Shown: positions 20,238-28,586 of the stretch, piece by piece | How the letters are laid out: each line of letters opens with the position of its first letter | Position numbering within the stretch: the first letter of the stretch is position 1 | DNA from: Pseudomonas promysalinigenes | Lineage (GTDB): Bacteria; Pseudomonadota; Gammaproteobacteria; Pseudomonadales; Pseudomonadaceae | Direction of reading: 5' to 3' | Assembly (NCBI RefSeq): GCF_014269025.2 | Contig: NZ_CP077094.1 | Span: 4,030,001-4,094,000 of the forward strand | Length of the DNA stretch: 64,000 nt | Notes under the pieces: generated by a model | Databases searched by the model: none | What the model was told of the DNA's origin: nothing | Seen by the model: only the letters and a program-made list of their open reading frames with translations | Made by a program: the position numbers and the translations under genes

Positions 20238-20810
20238 ATGCTCAGCAAGAAAGCCCGCAACATCGCGCTGTTCGTGGTCATTGCCGCGCTGCTGGCGGCC
20301 GTCGGTTACTGGAATGTCAGCCCCGAGCGCTTCCTGGAAGAGCCAGCGGCGCAGGTCGACGAAAGCGCCATCGACTACTATGCGATCAACGCCCATAGCG
20401 TGCAGTTTCTGCCAGACGGCAAACTGCAGTACGAAATGACTGCCGACAAAGTCGAGCACCTCAAGGCCAGCGAGGTCACTCTGGTGACCACGCCAGACCT
20501 GCACATGTACCGCGGTACCCAGTACCCATGGCATGTGCAGAGCGTTCGCGCCGAGGTCAACCCTGACGGCAGCGAAGTCGAACTGATCGATAACGTGCGC
20601 ATTGCCCGCACCGACGAAAAACAGCGCGATACCATCATCACCAGCTCGCGCATGACCGTATTCCCACAGAAGCAATATGCGCAGACCGAGCAAGCCGTTA
20701 GAATCGACGGCGCCGGTGGCACAACCACAGGCAAGGGAATGAAAGCGTATTTGAAAGAAAGCAAGATCGACTTGCTCTCTAACGTAAGAGGACAGTATGA
20801 GGCTCGTTAA
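20238..20810 (+). CDS. lptC: LPS export protein LptC
   Basis: LptC is the bitopic inner-membrane protein that receives LPS from LptB2FG and passes it to LptA. It has 190 residues with one N-terminal membrane helix (about 7-25, IALFVVIAALLAAVGYW) and a periplasmic beta-jellyroll with the pattern YYAINAHSVQFLPDGKLQYEM, LVTTPDLHMYRG and NVRIARTDEKQRDTIITSS. The last 14 bases overlap lptA, so the two are translationally coupled. It starts 8 bases after kdsC. Confidence 0.94.
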   Translation: MLSKKARNIALFVVIAALLAAVGYWNVSPERFLEEPAAQVDESAIDYYAINAHSVQFLPDGKLQYEMTADKVEHLKASEVTLVTTPDLHMYRGTQYPWHVQSVRAEVNPDGSEVELIDNVRIARTDEKQRDTIITSSRMTVFPQKQYAQTEQAVRIDGAGGTTTGKGMKAYLKESKIDLLSNVRGQYEAR

Positions 20811-21321
20811 AACCCTCCCCCTTTTGCTCAGCCTGAGCGCAGCACTGGGAAGCGCGAGCGCCTTCGCCCTGCCGACCGACCGTGACCAGCCTATCCGTAT
20901 CCAGGCCGACAACGCGCACCTGGACGACAAGCAAGGCGTGGCCACCTACACCGGCGATGTGATCATCACCCAGGGCTCGATGATGATCAAAGGCAACACC
21001 GTCACCATGACCCGCGCCGCCAATGGCGACATCGACGTGGTGACTTCGGTGGGCAACCTGGCGTATTTCGAACAGCAGCAGAGTACGGCCAAGCCCGACA
21101 AGATGAAGGGGTGGGCGGTGACCATCCAGTACCAGGCGCAGAAAGACACGGTTATCCTCACTGACCGCGCCAAGGTCGAAAACGAAGGCAACACCACCGA
21201 GGGCGAGAAGATCGTCTACAACACCAAGTCCCAGGTTGCGACCGCCGGTCGCGGTGGCAACGTGACTCAGCCACGTCAGCGCATCGACATGGTGATCCAG
21301 CCTAAGAAGAAGGCCGAGTAA
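20797..21321 (+). CDS. lptA: Periplasmic LPS bridge protein LptA
   Basis: LptA forms the periplasmic filament that carries LPS from LptC to LptD. It has 174 residues with a signal peptide cut near AFA-LPTD. The OstA-like jellyroll shows IRIQADNAHLDDKQGVATY, GDVIITQGSMMIKGNTVTM, then the segments ending in GWAVTIQYQAQKDTVILT and EGEKIVYNTKSQVATAG. The ribosome site AAGAGGA is inside the end of lptC. lptB begins one base after its stop. The order lptC-lptA-lptB matches other gamma-proteobacteria. Confidence 0.95.
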   Translation: MRLVKTLPLLLSLSAALGSASAFALPTDRDQPIRIQADNAHLDDKQGVATYTGDVIITQGSMMIKGNTVTMTRAANGDIDVVTSVGNLAYFEQQQSTAKPDKMKGWAVTIQYQAQKDTVILTDRAKVENEGNTTEGEKIVYNTKSQVATAGRGGNVTQPRQRIDMVIQPKKKAE

Positions 21322-22047
21322 ATGGCAACCCTCAAAGCCCAGCATCTGGCCAAGAGCTACAAAGGCCGGCAAGTGGTACGTGATGTCAGCCTGTCGATCG
21401 ACAGCGGGCAGATCGTCGGCCTGCTTGGCCCCAATGGCGCCGGCAAGACCACCTGCTTCTACATGATCGTGGGCCTGGTGCAGGCCGACCAGGGGCGCGT
21501 ACTGATCGACACCCTCGATGTCAGCCACCAGCCCATGCACGGGCGCGCCCGTGCAGGCATCGGCTATCTGCCGCAGGAAGCTTCGATCTTCCGCAAGCTG
21601 TCGGTGGCCGACAACATCATGGCCATCCTCGAGACCCGCAAGGACATCGACCGCGAGGGCCGGCGCAAAGAGCTGGAAAGCCTGCTCCAGGAATTCCACA
21701 TCAGCCACATCCGCGACAACCTCGGCATGAGCCTGTCCGGCGGTGAACGCCGAAGGGTGGAAATCGCCCGCGCCCTGGCCACTGCGCCTAAGTTCATCCT
21801 GCTGGACGAGCCGTTCGCTGGTGTAGACCCGATCTCCGTGGGCGACATCAAGCAGATCATTCATCACCTCAAAGCCAAGGGTATCGGGGTGCTGATCACC
21901 GACCACAATGTGCGTGAAACCCTGGATATCTGCGAAACCGCCTACATCGTCAATGACGGTCAACTGATCGCCGAGGGTGACGCCGAGACCATTCTGGCCA
22001 ACGACCTGGTCAAGGAGGTTTACCTGGGTCACGAGTTCCGACTCTGA
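21322..22047 (+). CDS. lptB: LPS export ABC transporter ATPase LptB
   Basis: LptB is the ATPase of the LptB2FG complex that extracts LPS from the inner membrane. Its 241 residues include Walker A GPNGAGKT at 36-43, the Q-loop in [16 protein letters not shown], signature [15 protein letters not shown], Walker [16 protein letters not shown] and the switch His in [11 protein letters not shown]. It directly follows lptA with no gap and is separated from rpoN by 174 bases, an arrangement well known in enterics and pseudomonads. Confidence 0.97.
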   Translation: MATLKAQHLAKSYKGRQVVRDVSLSIDSGQIVGLLGPNGAGKTTCFYMIVGLVQADQGRVLIDTLDVSHQPMHGRARAGIGYLPQEASIFRKLSVADNIMAILETRKDIDREGRRKELESLLQEFHISHIRDNLGMSLSGGERRRVEIARALATAPKFILLDEPFAGVDPISVGDIKQIIHHLKAKGIGVLITDHNVRETLDICETAYIVNDGQLIAEGDAETILANDLVKEVYLGHEFRL

Positions 22048-22221
22048 CCGCAGGTTCTGCCTGGAGCACTGGCACTGTGCCCCAGTGGGGGCTTAAGTTG
22101 TTACAGCGCTCTAGGCAAACGCTACATTTTAAGGCATAAAACTTGCTTGATTTGGCGCCCCGGCGCCCTCGTGTAGTGGATGGCGCATGCGCGCCGGCGA
22201 ACAAGGTATTAAGCCCCAGCC
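22048..22221 (+). promoter_or_regulatory. rpoN upstream region
   Basis: This 174-base gap between lptB and rpoN has TTGTTA (22098-22103) and TACATT (22123-22128) at 19-base spacing, or TTACAG with TACATT at 16, about 100 bases before rpoN. Either is only a possible promoter. I see no hairpin with a T-run after lptB. Confidence 0.3.
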
Positions 22222-23715
22222 ATGAAACCATCGCTCGTCCTAAAAATGGGCCAGCAACTGACGATGACCCCGCAGTTGCAACAGGCCATCCGTCTGCTTC
22301 AGCTCTCCACCCTGGACCTCCAACAGGAAATCCAGGAGGCGCTGGAATCCAATCCCATGCTCGAACGTCAGGAAGACGGCGACGACTTCGACAACAGCGA
22401 CCCCATGGCGGACAACGCCGAGAACAAGCCAGCCGCCGAAGTTCAGGAGACTAGCTTCCAGGAAAGCACCAGCAGTGCCGAAAGCCTGGAAGACGCAGAA
22501 TGGAACGAGCGAATCCCCAACGAGTTGCCGGTCGATACCGCCTGGGAAGATATCTACCAGACCAGCGCCAGCAGCCTGCCAAGCAATGACGACGACGAGT
22601 GGGATTTCACTACCCGAACATCGGCCGGCGAAAGCCTGCAGAGCCACCTGCTGTGGCAGCTGAACCTGGCCCCGATGTCCGATACTGACCGCCTGATAGC
22701 TGTCACCCTGATCGACAGCATCAATAACCAGGGCTACCTGGAAGATACCCTCGAAGAAATCTGCGCAGGCTTCGACCCAGAACTGGACATCGAGCTCGAC
22801 GAAGTCGAAGCAGTGCTGCACCGCATCCAGCAGTTCGAACCGGCCGGCGTCGCTGCCCGCACGTTGGGCGAGTGCCTGCTGCTGCAATTGCGCCAACTGC
22901 CGGCCAGCACCCCGTGGATGAGCGAAGCCCAGCGCCTGGTGACCGACTTCATAGACCTGCTCGGCAGCCGCGATTACAGCCAACTGATGCGCCGCATGAA
23001 GCTCAAGGAAGACGAGCTGCGTCAGGTGATAGAGCTGGTGCAGAGCCTAAACCCGCGCCCGGGCTCGCAGATCGAGTCGAGCGAGCCGGAATACGTGGTA
23101 CCCGACGTGATCGTGCGCAAGGACAGCGAACGCTGGCTGGTGGAACTGAACCAGGAAGCGATCCCGCGCCTGCGCGTGAACCCGCAATACGCCGGCTTCG
23201 TGCGCCGCGCCGATACCAGCGCTGACAACACATTCATGCGCAACCAGCTGCAAGAGGCGCGTTGGTTCATCAAGAGCCTGCAAAGCCGCAACGAAACGCT
23301 GATGAAGGTCGCCACCCAGATCGTCGAGCATCAACGCGGGTTCCTCGACCACGGCGACGAAGCGATGAAACCGCTGGTCCTGCACGACATCGCCGAAGCA
23401 GTGGGCATGCACGAGTCGACCATTTCGCGGGTGACCACGCAGAAGTTCATGCACACCCCGCGCGGCATCTACGAACTGAAATACTTTTTCTCAAGCCACG
23501 TCAGCACCGCCGAAGGCGGAGAATGCTCGTCCACGGCTATCCGCGCGATCATCAAAAAACTGGTTGCGGCGGAAAATCAGAAAAAGCCATTGAGTGACAG
23601 CAAGATCGCTGGTTTACTGGAGGCACAAGGCATCCAGGTAGCCCGTCGCACCGTCGCCAAGTACCGCGAGTCTCTCGGCATCGCACCGTCGAGCGAGCGC
23701 AAGCGACTGATGTAG
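22222..23715 (+). CDS. rpoN: RNA polymerase sigma-54 factor
   Basis: RpoN directs transcription of nitrogen, motility and many carbon-use genes at -24/-12 promoters with enhancer-binding activators. The 497-residue protein has the Gln/Leu-rich activator region at the N-terminus ([19 protein letters not shown]), an acidic variable linker at about 50-120, a core-binding region, a helix-turn-helix in [19 protein letters not shown], and the RpoN box [10 protein letters not shown] at 474-483 for the -24 element. It is upstream of hpf-ptsN-rapZ-ptsO, the standard linkage. Confidence 0.98.
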   Translation: MKPSLVLKMGQQLTMTPQLQQAIRLLQLSTLDLQQEIQEALESNPMLERQEDGDDFDNSDPMADNAENKPAAEVQETSFQESTSSAESLEDAEWNERIPNELPVDTAWEDIYQTSASSLPSNDDDEWDFTTRTSAGESLQSHLLWQLNLAPMSDTDRLIAVTLIDSINNQGYLEDTLEEICAGFDPELDIELDEVEAVLHRIQQFEPAGVAARTLGECLLLQLRQLPASTPWMSEAQRLVTDFIDLLGSRDYSQLMRRMKLKEDELRQVIELVQSLNPRPGSQIESSEPEYVVPDVIVRKDSERWLVELNQEAIPRLRVNPQYAGFVRRADTSADNTFMRNQLQEARWFIKSLQSRNETLMKVATQIVEHQRGFLDHGDEAMKPLVLHDIAEAVGMHESTISRVTTQKFMHTPRGIYELKYFFSSHVSTAEGGECSSTAIRAIIKKLVAAENQKKPLSDSKIAGLLEAQGIQVARRTVAKYRESLGIAPSSERKRLM

Positions 23716-23742
23716 CGCCTGGTTGAGCCATAGCGTTTGTGG

Positions 23743-23765
23743 GGCAGGTGCAAGTCCTGCCTCTT
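23743..23765 (+). other. Hairpin between rpoN and hpf
   Basis: GGCAGG (23743-23748) and CCTGCC (23756-23761) pair around a 7-base loop and are followed by TCTTTA. It is a weak terminator or attenuator-like element just before the AAAGGAG site of hpf. Confidence 0.35.
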
Positions 23766-23793
23766 TATGCACGGGCAATAAAGGAGAAGCTGT

Positions 23794-24102
23794 ATGCAAG
23801 TCAATATCAGTGGACAGCATGTAGAAGTCACCCAGCCACTGCGTGAATATGTGCTCGAAAAGCTCGCGCGCGTGGAGAGTCACTTCGACAAGATCACCAA
23901 CGTGCAGGTCATCATGAAAGTCGAGAAGCTGCAGCAAAAGGTCGAAGCGACCTTGCAGATTCCAGGCGGTGAAGTGGTTGCCAACGCCGAACACGAAGAC
24001 ATGTATGCAGCAATCGATGCCTTGGCCGACAAGCTCGACCGCCAACTGAAAAAACACAAGGAAAAACAGCAAAGCCTGCTGCAAGGTGCAGCCGCTCGCT
24101 GA
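23794..24102 (+). CDS. hpf: Ribosome hibernation promoting factor
   Basis: HPF binds the 30S subunit at the decoding region and drives ribosome dimerisation or inactivation in stationary phase. This is the short form of 102 residues with the pattern MQVNISGQHVEVTQPLREYV, KITNVQVIMKVEKLQQKVEA and AEHEDMYAAIDALADKLDRQ, ending in a Lys/Gln-rich tail. AAAGGAG lies seven bases before the ATG. It follows rpoN after a 78-base gap with a small hairpin and precedes ptsN, as in many proteobacteria. Confidence 0.96.
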   Translation: MQVNISGQHVEVTQPLREYVLEKLARVESHFDKITNVQVIMKVEKLQQKVEATLQIPGGEVVANAEHEDMYAAIDALADKLDRQLKKHKEKQQSLLQGAAAR

Positions 24103-24114
24103 TCCCTCTCATCC

Positions 24115-24579
24115 ATGATCCGACTTGAAACCATCCTGACCCCCGGCCGTTCCCTCGTGAACGTGCCGGGCGGCAGTAAGAAGCGCGCCCTGGAAAAGGT
24201 CGCCAACCTGATCGCCGAACAAGTTCCCGAACTTGAGATGCAAGACGTCTTCGAAAAGCTCATCGGTCGCGAAAAACTGGGTTCGACCGGCTTTGGCAAT
24301 GGCATCGCCATCCCGCATTGCCGGCTTCCAGGCTGCTCTTCCCCGGTGAGTGCCTTGTTGCATCTGGATGCGCCCATCGACTATGACGCAATCGATGGCG
24401 CCCCGGTGGATCTGCTGTTCGTGCTGCTGGTGCCTGAGGCAGCCACCGACGCACACCTTGAGTTGCTGCGCCAGATCGCCAGCATGCTTGATCGCAAGGA
24501 GGTTCGCGATCGGCTGCGCGCCGCCGGCAGCAGCGAGGCCCTGTACCAGGTTGTCCTGGACGCACAAAACGAGCACTGA
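24115..24579 (+). CDS. ptsN: Nitrogen PTS protein EIIA-Ntr
   Basis: PtsN is the terminal phosphoacceptor of the nitrogen-related phosphotransferase chain (PtsP-PtsO-PtsN), a regulatory rather than transport system that in P. putida affects carbon and nitrogen balance and potassium use. It has 154 residues; the phosphorylated His is H68 in [13 protein letters not shown]. The other EIIA marks are [19 protein letters not shown]. It sits 12 bases after hpf and two bases before rapZ. Confidence 0.96.
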   Translation: MIRLETILTPGRSLVNVPGGSKKRALEKVANLIAEQVPELEMQDVFEKLIGREKLGSTGFGNGIAIPHCRLPGCSSPVSALLHLDAPIDYDAIDGAPVDLLFVLLVPEAATDAHLELLRQIASMLDRKEVRDRLRAAGSSEALYQVVLDAQNEH

Positions 24580-24581
24580 AC

Positions 24582-25436
24582 ATGCGCCTGATCATCGTCA
24601 GCGGCCGTTCCGGCTCCGGCAAGAGCACCGCCCTGGATGTGCTGGAAGACAATGGCTTCTATTGCATCGACAACCTACCTGCCGGCCTTTTACCGCAGCT
24701 GGCCGAAAATGCGTTGATCAACACCGAGTTACTGCAGCCGAAGGTGGCAGTGTCAATCGACGCGCGCAATCTGCCAAGCCACCTGTCCCGCTTCCCTGAA
24801 CTGTTGGCCGATGCTCGTGGGCGTCACATTCAATGCGATGTCTTGTATCTAGACGCCGACGAAGACACGTTGCTCAAGCGTTTCTCGGAAACCCGCCGCC
24901 GCCATCCACTGACCAATGCCGATCGCTCGCTGGCCGAAGCGATCCGGGTCGAAAGCGAGCTGCTTGGGCCTATCGCTGACCTTGCCGATCTAAAGATCGA
25001 CACCACCAGCCTTAACCTCTATCAACTGCGCGATTCGATCAAACTGCGCCTGCTCAACCAACCGGAGCCTGGTACTGCATTTCTGGTCGAGTCATTTGGC
25101 TTCAAACGTGGGATGCCGGTCGATGCCGACCTGGTTTTCGACGTTCGCTGCCTACCCAACCCCTACTGGAAACCCGAGCTTCGCGAACACTCTGGCCTGG
25201 AACAACCGGTCATCGATTACCTGGCCGCACAGCCAGACGTCGAAGAAATGTTCAGCGACATTTCCAGCTATCTGCTCAAATGGTTGCCACGCTTCGCGGC
25301 CAGCAACCGCGCCTATGTCACCATCGCCATTGGTTGCACCGGGGGCCATCATCGCTCGGTGTACATTACCGAGCGCCTGGGCCAACTGCTGCAGCAATCA
25401 CTGAAAAACGTCCAGGTTCGCCACCGCGACCTCTAG
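24582..25436 (+). CDS. rapZ: RNase adapter protein RapZ
   Basis: RapZ is a P-loop protein that in E. coli binds glucosamine-6-phosphate and brings the small RNA GlmZ to RNase E. This copy has 284 residues with Walker A GRSGSGKS at 8-15, the conserved [15 protein letters not shown], and the C-terminal domain with [19 protein letters not shown] (residues about 242-260). Whether Pseudomonas has the same GlmZ pathway is unclear, so the target may differ. It starts two bases after ptsN and ptsO follows at 20 bases. Confidence 0.95.
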   Translation: MRLIIVSGRSGSGKSTALDVLEDNGFYCIDNLPAGLLPQLAENALINTELLQPKVAVSIDARNLPSHLSRFPELLADARGRHIQCDVLYLDADEDTLLKRFSETRRRHPLTNADRSLAEAIRVESELLGPIADLADLKIDTTSLNLYQLRDSIKLRLLNQPEPGTAFLVESFGFKRGMPVDADLVFDVRCLPNPYWKPELREHSGLEQPVIDYLAAQPDVEEMFSDISSYLLKWLPRFAASNRAYVTIAIGCTGGHHRSVYITERLGQLLQQSLKNVQVRHRDL

Positions 25437-25456
25437 CCCACAGGATCTACCGCACC

Positions 25457-25729
25457 ATGCCCGCCCGCGAAATCACCATCATCAATAAGCTGGGCCTGCA
25501 TGCTCGGGCGGCAGCCAAATTCGTCGGTGTGGCCGGCAAATACCCCTGCCAGGTCCGTGTCGGCCGTGCGTCTGACAAACTGGTCGACGGCAAGAGCATC
25601 ATGGCGGTGATGATGCTGGCTGCGGGCAAAGGCACGCAGGTGCACCTGCACACCGAGGGTGAACAGGATAACGATGCGCTGGAAGCGTTGGTTGCACTGA
25701 TCAACAACTACTTCGACGAAGGTGAGTGA
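25457..25729 (+). CDS. ptsO: Phosphocarrier protein NPr
   Basis: PtsO (NPr) is the HPr-like carrier between EI-Ntr (PtsP) and PtsN. It has 90 residues; the active His is H15 in NKLGLHARAAAKF and the regulatory-type Ser is S47 in DGKSIMAVMML. The start is ATG 25457 (MPAREITIINK), 20 bases after rapZ; the longer reading that overlaps rapZ is rejected. It ends the rpoN-hpf-ptsN-rapZ-ptsO train and is followed by the converging sodA-side genes. Confidence 0.96.
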   Translation: MPAREITIINKLGLHARAAAKFVGVAGKYPCQVRVGRASDKLVDGKSIMAVMMLAAGKGTQVHLHTEGEQDNDALEALVALINNYFDEGE

Positions 25730-25854
25730 AGTACCCGGGGCTTGCGACGTCCTGCAAGGGAACCCATCTTCCGGCGATCGGCATCGGGTATCCCGCCCCC
25801 CTGCTTACACGCCAAGCAAACCTCGAGTACGTTAGGGGCGATGATCGCGATCGG

Positions 25855-25977
25855 CTAAACGCCTAACCAGGCCATGCCCCGGGCCAGTAGTAGCGCACTA
25901 CCGGCTACCAGCAGCAATACACCCAACGCCAAGCGCAGCAGACGGACACCGCCAAGGGCCATCACTGTAGCGCGCAT
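25855..25977 (-). CDS. 40-residue membrane miniprotein downstream of sodA
   Basis: A short reading frame lies 11 bases after the sodA stop on the same strand. ATG at 25975-25977 opens MRATVMALGGVRLLRLALGV, then a hydrophobic run of Leu, Val and Ala and a tail with two basic residues ending MAWLGV; the stop is TAG at 25855-25857. The whole is one predicted membrane helix with Arg residues on both sides. GAAG just before it, overlapping the sodA end, could serve as a ribosome site. I know no function. The close coupling to sodA in an iron-controlled operon makes it more than a random frame, but expression is unproven. Confidence 0.6.
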   Translation of the reverse strand: MRATVMALGGVRLLRLALGVLLLVAGSALLLARGMAWLGV

Positions 25978-25988
25978 GCCAGGTCGCT

Positions 25989-26600
25989 TCACTTCAAGGC
26001 TTCGAGATAGCGGCGCTCCACTTGCGGCCAGTCAATCACGTTGTAGAACGCCCCTATGTATTCGGGCCTGCGGTTTTGATACTTCAGGTAATAGGCGTGC
26101 TCCCACACATCAAGCCCGAGAATCGGCGTATTACCGTGCATCAGGGGGCTATCCTGATTCGCGCTGCTCTCAACTATCAACGTGTTCTGTGGCGTTACGC
26201 TGAGCCACGCCCAGCCACTGCCGAACCGGGTCAGGGCGGCCTTGGTGAAGGCCTCCTGGAACGCTTGGTAACCCCCAAGCTCGGCGTCAATGGCACGGGC
26301 CAGCTGGCCTTGTGGCAACCCACCACCCTGAGCAGACATGATCGTCCAGAACAAGCTGTGGTTGACATGACCGCCGCCATGATTGGTGACCGCGCCGCGC
26401 AGGTTCTCGGGCAGTTGCTTGACCGCACCGACCAGTTTCTCGGCTGGCCACTGCGCCCACTCGGTGCCCTCGAGGGCGGCGTTCAGACCATTGACGTAAG
26501 TCTGGTGGTGCTTTGTATGGTGAATCTCCATGGTCTGCGCGTCGATGTGCGGTTCCAGGGCATCATAGGCGTAAGGCAAAGGTGGCAGGGTATGCGGCAT
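25989..26600 (-). CDS. sodA: Manganese superoxide dismutase
   Basis: SodA converts superoxide to oxygen and peroxide in the cytoplasm. The start ATG at 26598-26600 gives [20 protein letters not shown] and 203 residues; AAAGGAG is nine bases upstream. The metal ligands fit H27, H81, D164 and H168, in the stretches [16 protein letters not shown] and [10 protein letters not shown]. The residues around MSAQGGG and [12 protein letters not shown] point to the Mn form rather than Fe (SodB). It lies downstream of fumC in an operon with Fur boxes, so it should be induced when iron is low, as in P. aeruginosa sodM. Confidence 0.95.
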   Translation of the reverse strand: MPHTLPPLPYAYDALEPHIDAQTMEIHHTKHHQTYVNGLNAALEGTEWAQWPAEKLVGAVKQLPENLRGAVTNHGGGHVNHSLFWTIMSAQGGGLPQGQLARAIDAELGGYQAFQEAFTKAALTRFGSGWAWLSVTPQNTLIVESSANQDSPLMHGNTPILGLDVWEHAYYLKYQNRRPEYIGAFYNVIDWPQVERRYLEALK

Positions 26601-26630
26601 ATCAATGGACTCCTTTGGTAAGAGCAATCA

Positions 26631-26678
26631 GCACCGCTGCCTGACCGGCCAGCAAGCTTGCAGGCCCCAGCGCGGTGC
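26631..26678. other. Palindromic element between fumC and sodA
   Basis: The short fumC-sodA gap has the centre GCAAGCTTGC (26652-26661) inside GGCC...GGCC (26647-26650 and 26663-26666) and outer arms GCACCG / CGGTGC (26631-26636, 26673-26678). It can fold as a long imperfect hairpin in the mRNA and has no T-run. Confidence 0.6.
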
Positions 26679-26688
26679 CTATGGCGTG

Positions 26689-28065
26689 TCAGATACCGCC
26701 GGCGGTCAGTTTTTCTGGGTCCAGCAACGCCTCGAGTTGATCGCGGGAGAGGTCGGTGTGTTCCAGCGCCACATCGATGATCGGGCGACCTTGCTGATAA
26801 GCAGACTTGGCGATTTCTGCGGCCTTGAGATAGCCGATGATGGGGTTCAGCGCGGTGACCAGGATCGGATTGCGAGCCAGGGCCTGCTTGAGCTGGGCTT
26901 CGTTGACCTTGAAACCGGCGATCGCCTTGTCCGCCAGCAGGCGGCTGGCATTGGCCATCAGTTCGATGCTTTCCAACAGGTTGCGAGCGATGACCGGCAG
27001 CATGACGTTGAGCTCGAAGTTACCCGACTGGCCGGCCACTGCGATGGTGGCGTCATTGCCGATCACCTGGGCGGCGACCATGGCAGTGGCTTCCGGGATT
27101 ACCGGGTTGACCTTACCAGGCATGATCGAGGAGCCGGGCTGCAAGCCCTGCAATTCGATTTCACCCAAGCCAGCCAACGGGCCTGAATTCATCCAGCGCA
27201 GATCGTTGGCGATCTTCATCAACGCGACCGCGGTTGTCTTGAGTTGCCCTGAGAGGGCAACGGCGGTGTCTTGGGAGCCAATCAGTGCGAACAGATTACG
27301 CCCAGGCGTGAATTCGACCTTGGCGATATCGCTCAACTGACGCGCGAACACCGCGGCGAACTGCGGATGGGCATTGATCCCTGTGCCTACGGCGGTGCCG
27401 CCTTGCGCTAGGGCCTGCAGGCTCGGCAAGGTTGCCTGGATATGCGCTTTCGCGCCGTTGATCTGTGCTGCCCAGCCATCAAGTACCTGGCTCATGCGCA
27501 CTGGCATGGCATCCATCAGGTGAGTTCGGCCAGTTTTCACGTAGCGATGTACCTGCGCTGACTTGGCCTCGATCACTTCAATCAGATGACTCAACGCCGG
27601 CAACAGTTGCTCGTGCAAAGCTAGCGCCGCACTGACGTGGATGGTGGTGGGAATGATGTCGTTGCTGCTTTGGCCACAGTTGACATGGTCATTGGCATTG
27701 ACCGGCTCCCCAAGGATGCGACTGGCCAGGGTAGCAATGACTTCGTTGGCATTCATGTTCGAACTAGTGCCGGAGCCGGTCTGGAACACATCCACCGGGA
27801 AGTGCTCAATGAAATTCTCTGCCAGCAGCTGCTCAACCGCCTGAACGATGGCCTGCCCCTGCCCCGGCGAGAGCTGCTGCAATTGCACGTTGGCCTTGGC
27901 TGCGGCGGCCTTGGCCAGCAATAGCGCGCGAATGAACTGGGCCGGCATTCGCTGGCCGCTGATCGGAAAGTTGTCGACCGCGCGCTGGGTTTGAGCGCCA
28001 TACAGGGCTTTGGCCGGCACCTGCAGCTCGCCCATGCTGTCACGCTCGATACGGGTATCAGTCAT
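26689..28065 (-). CDS. fumC: Class II fumarase (iron-free)
   Basis: FumC reversibly hydrates fumarate to malate without an iron-sulfur cluster, so it can replace the iron-dependent fumarase when iron is scarce. The protein has 458 residues with the superfamily signature GSSIMPGKVNP, the SSNDIIPT substrate loop, the catalytic-site TGRTHLMDAMPVRMSQ and the N-terminal ALYGAQTQRAVDNFPIS. Its ATG overlaps the end of the fagA-like gene by 8 bases. The position after a Fur-box promoter and before sodA matches the P. aeruginosa fagA-fumC1-sodM operon. Confidence 0.96.
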   Translation of the reverse strand: MTDTRIERDSMGELQVPAKALYGAQTQRAVDNFPISGQRMPAQFIRALLLAKAAAAKANVQLQQLSPGQGQAIVQAVEQLLAENFIEHFPVDVFQTGSGTSSNMNANEVIATLASRILGEPVNANDHVNCGQSSNDIIPTTIHVSAALALHEQLLPALSHLIEVIEAKSAQVHRYVKTGRTHLMDAMPVRMSQVLDGWAAQINGAKAHIQATLPSLQALAQGGTAVGTGINAHPQFAAVFARQLSDIAKVEFTPGRNLFALIGSQDTAVALSGQLKTTAVALMKIANDLRWMNSGPLAGLGEIELQGLQPGSSIMPGKVNPVIPEATAMVAAQVIGNDATIAVAGQSGNFELNVMLPVIARNLLESIELMANASRLLADKAIAGFKVNEAQLKQALARNPILVTALNPIIGYLKAAEIAKSAYQQGRPIIDVALEHTDLSRDQLEALLDPEKLTAGGI

Positions 28066-28459
28066 GTTCGAATCCTTGCATCAGTTCTTCGGGGGTAATC
28101 GAGGGCAGCAGTTGGCAGTTCGCCAACTGCATGGCATAGGGCTGCCACCGTAGATTCTGCTCGTGCCGGTCCAGCTTGCGCAGGTCGAGCAGCGGGCGCC
28201 AGGCTCGATCCAGGCACAAGCAGCGCCAGTGCCAAGGCAGCATGCGGTCGCAGGCGGTATCCAGCAGCAAGCGGAACGATGTCAATGCCACGGTCCATGG
28301 CGCAGTTTCGGTGCAGCACACCAGGTAGCGCCCTTCGGCCAGGTAGTGCTCGATCAGGCGCGGCTCGTTGGGTTCGAGGGCGCAGCGAATGCGCCGGCTG
28401 AGCCAGCGCCAGTTTTCCAGGTAAGGTAGTTCGCGCAGGACGGGTTTCATCAACATCAT
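28058..28459 (-). CDS. fagA: FagA-like protein, first gene of the Fur operon
   Basis: This is a 133-residue protein (from ATG 28457-28459) in the place of P. aeruginosa fagA, the Fur-associated gene upstream of fumC. It is rich in Trp, Arg, Cys and Leu (YLENWRWLSRRI, LVCCTETAPWTV, RMLPWHWRCLCLDRAW) with no signal peptide and no known domain. The exact start is unsure: TTG 28465, ATG 28459, ATG 28456 and ATG 28450 are all in frame. Overlap of its end with fumC implies coupled translation. The name is from synteny and general resemblance; its function is unknown in any species as far as I know. Confidence 0.72.
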   Translation of the reverse strand: MMLMKPVLRELPYLENWRWLSRRIRCALEPNEPRLIEHYLAEGRYLVCCTETAPWTVALTSFRLLLDTACDRMLPWHWRCLCLDRAWRPLLDLRKLDRHEQNLRWQPYAMQLANCQLLPSITPEELMQGFEHD

Positions 28460-28472
28460 CGCCAAGTGATCG

Positions 28473-28508
28473 AGTAATGATATTGATTATTAATTGATAA
28501 TCATAATC
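28473..28508 (-). promoter_or_regulatory. Two overlapping Fur boxes upstream of fagA
   Basis: Two 19-base windows, 28473-28491 and 28490-28508, each match the GATAAT-type Fur consensus at 14 of 19 positions; together they read as interlocking GATAT/GATTAT/GATAATCAT repeats in an AT-rich block directly before fagA. Fur with iron should repress the fagA-fumC-sodA operon. Confidence 0.85.
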
Positions 28509-28532
28509 ACTTCAAGTGATCGGCGATGAAAG

Positions 28533-28557
28533 AAAAACCCGGCACGCAGGCCGGGTT
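28533..28557 (-). terminator. Terminator of pmbA
   Basis: AACCCGGC (28536-28543) pairs with GCCGGGTT (28550-28557) around a six-base loop; on the minus strand the stem is followed by a run of T. It lies 30 bases after the pmbA stop and isolates it from the iron operon. Confidence 0.85.
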
Positions 28558-28586
28558 CAGTTTGAAACTGATTTTCCTAGGTGATT

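Noticed and set aside
26601..26691. Read-through of the fumC TGA into 28 more codons
   Set aside because: FumC is full length at the stop, no read-through context is visible, and the stretch is better explained by a palindrome or a deletion scar.
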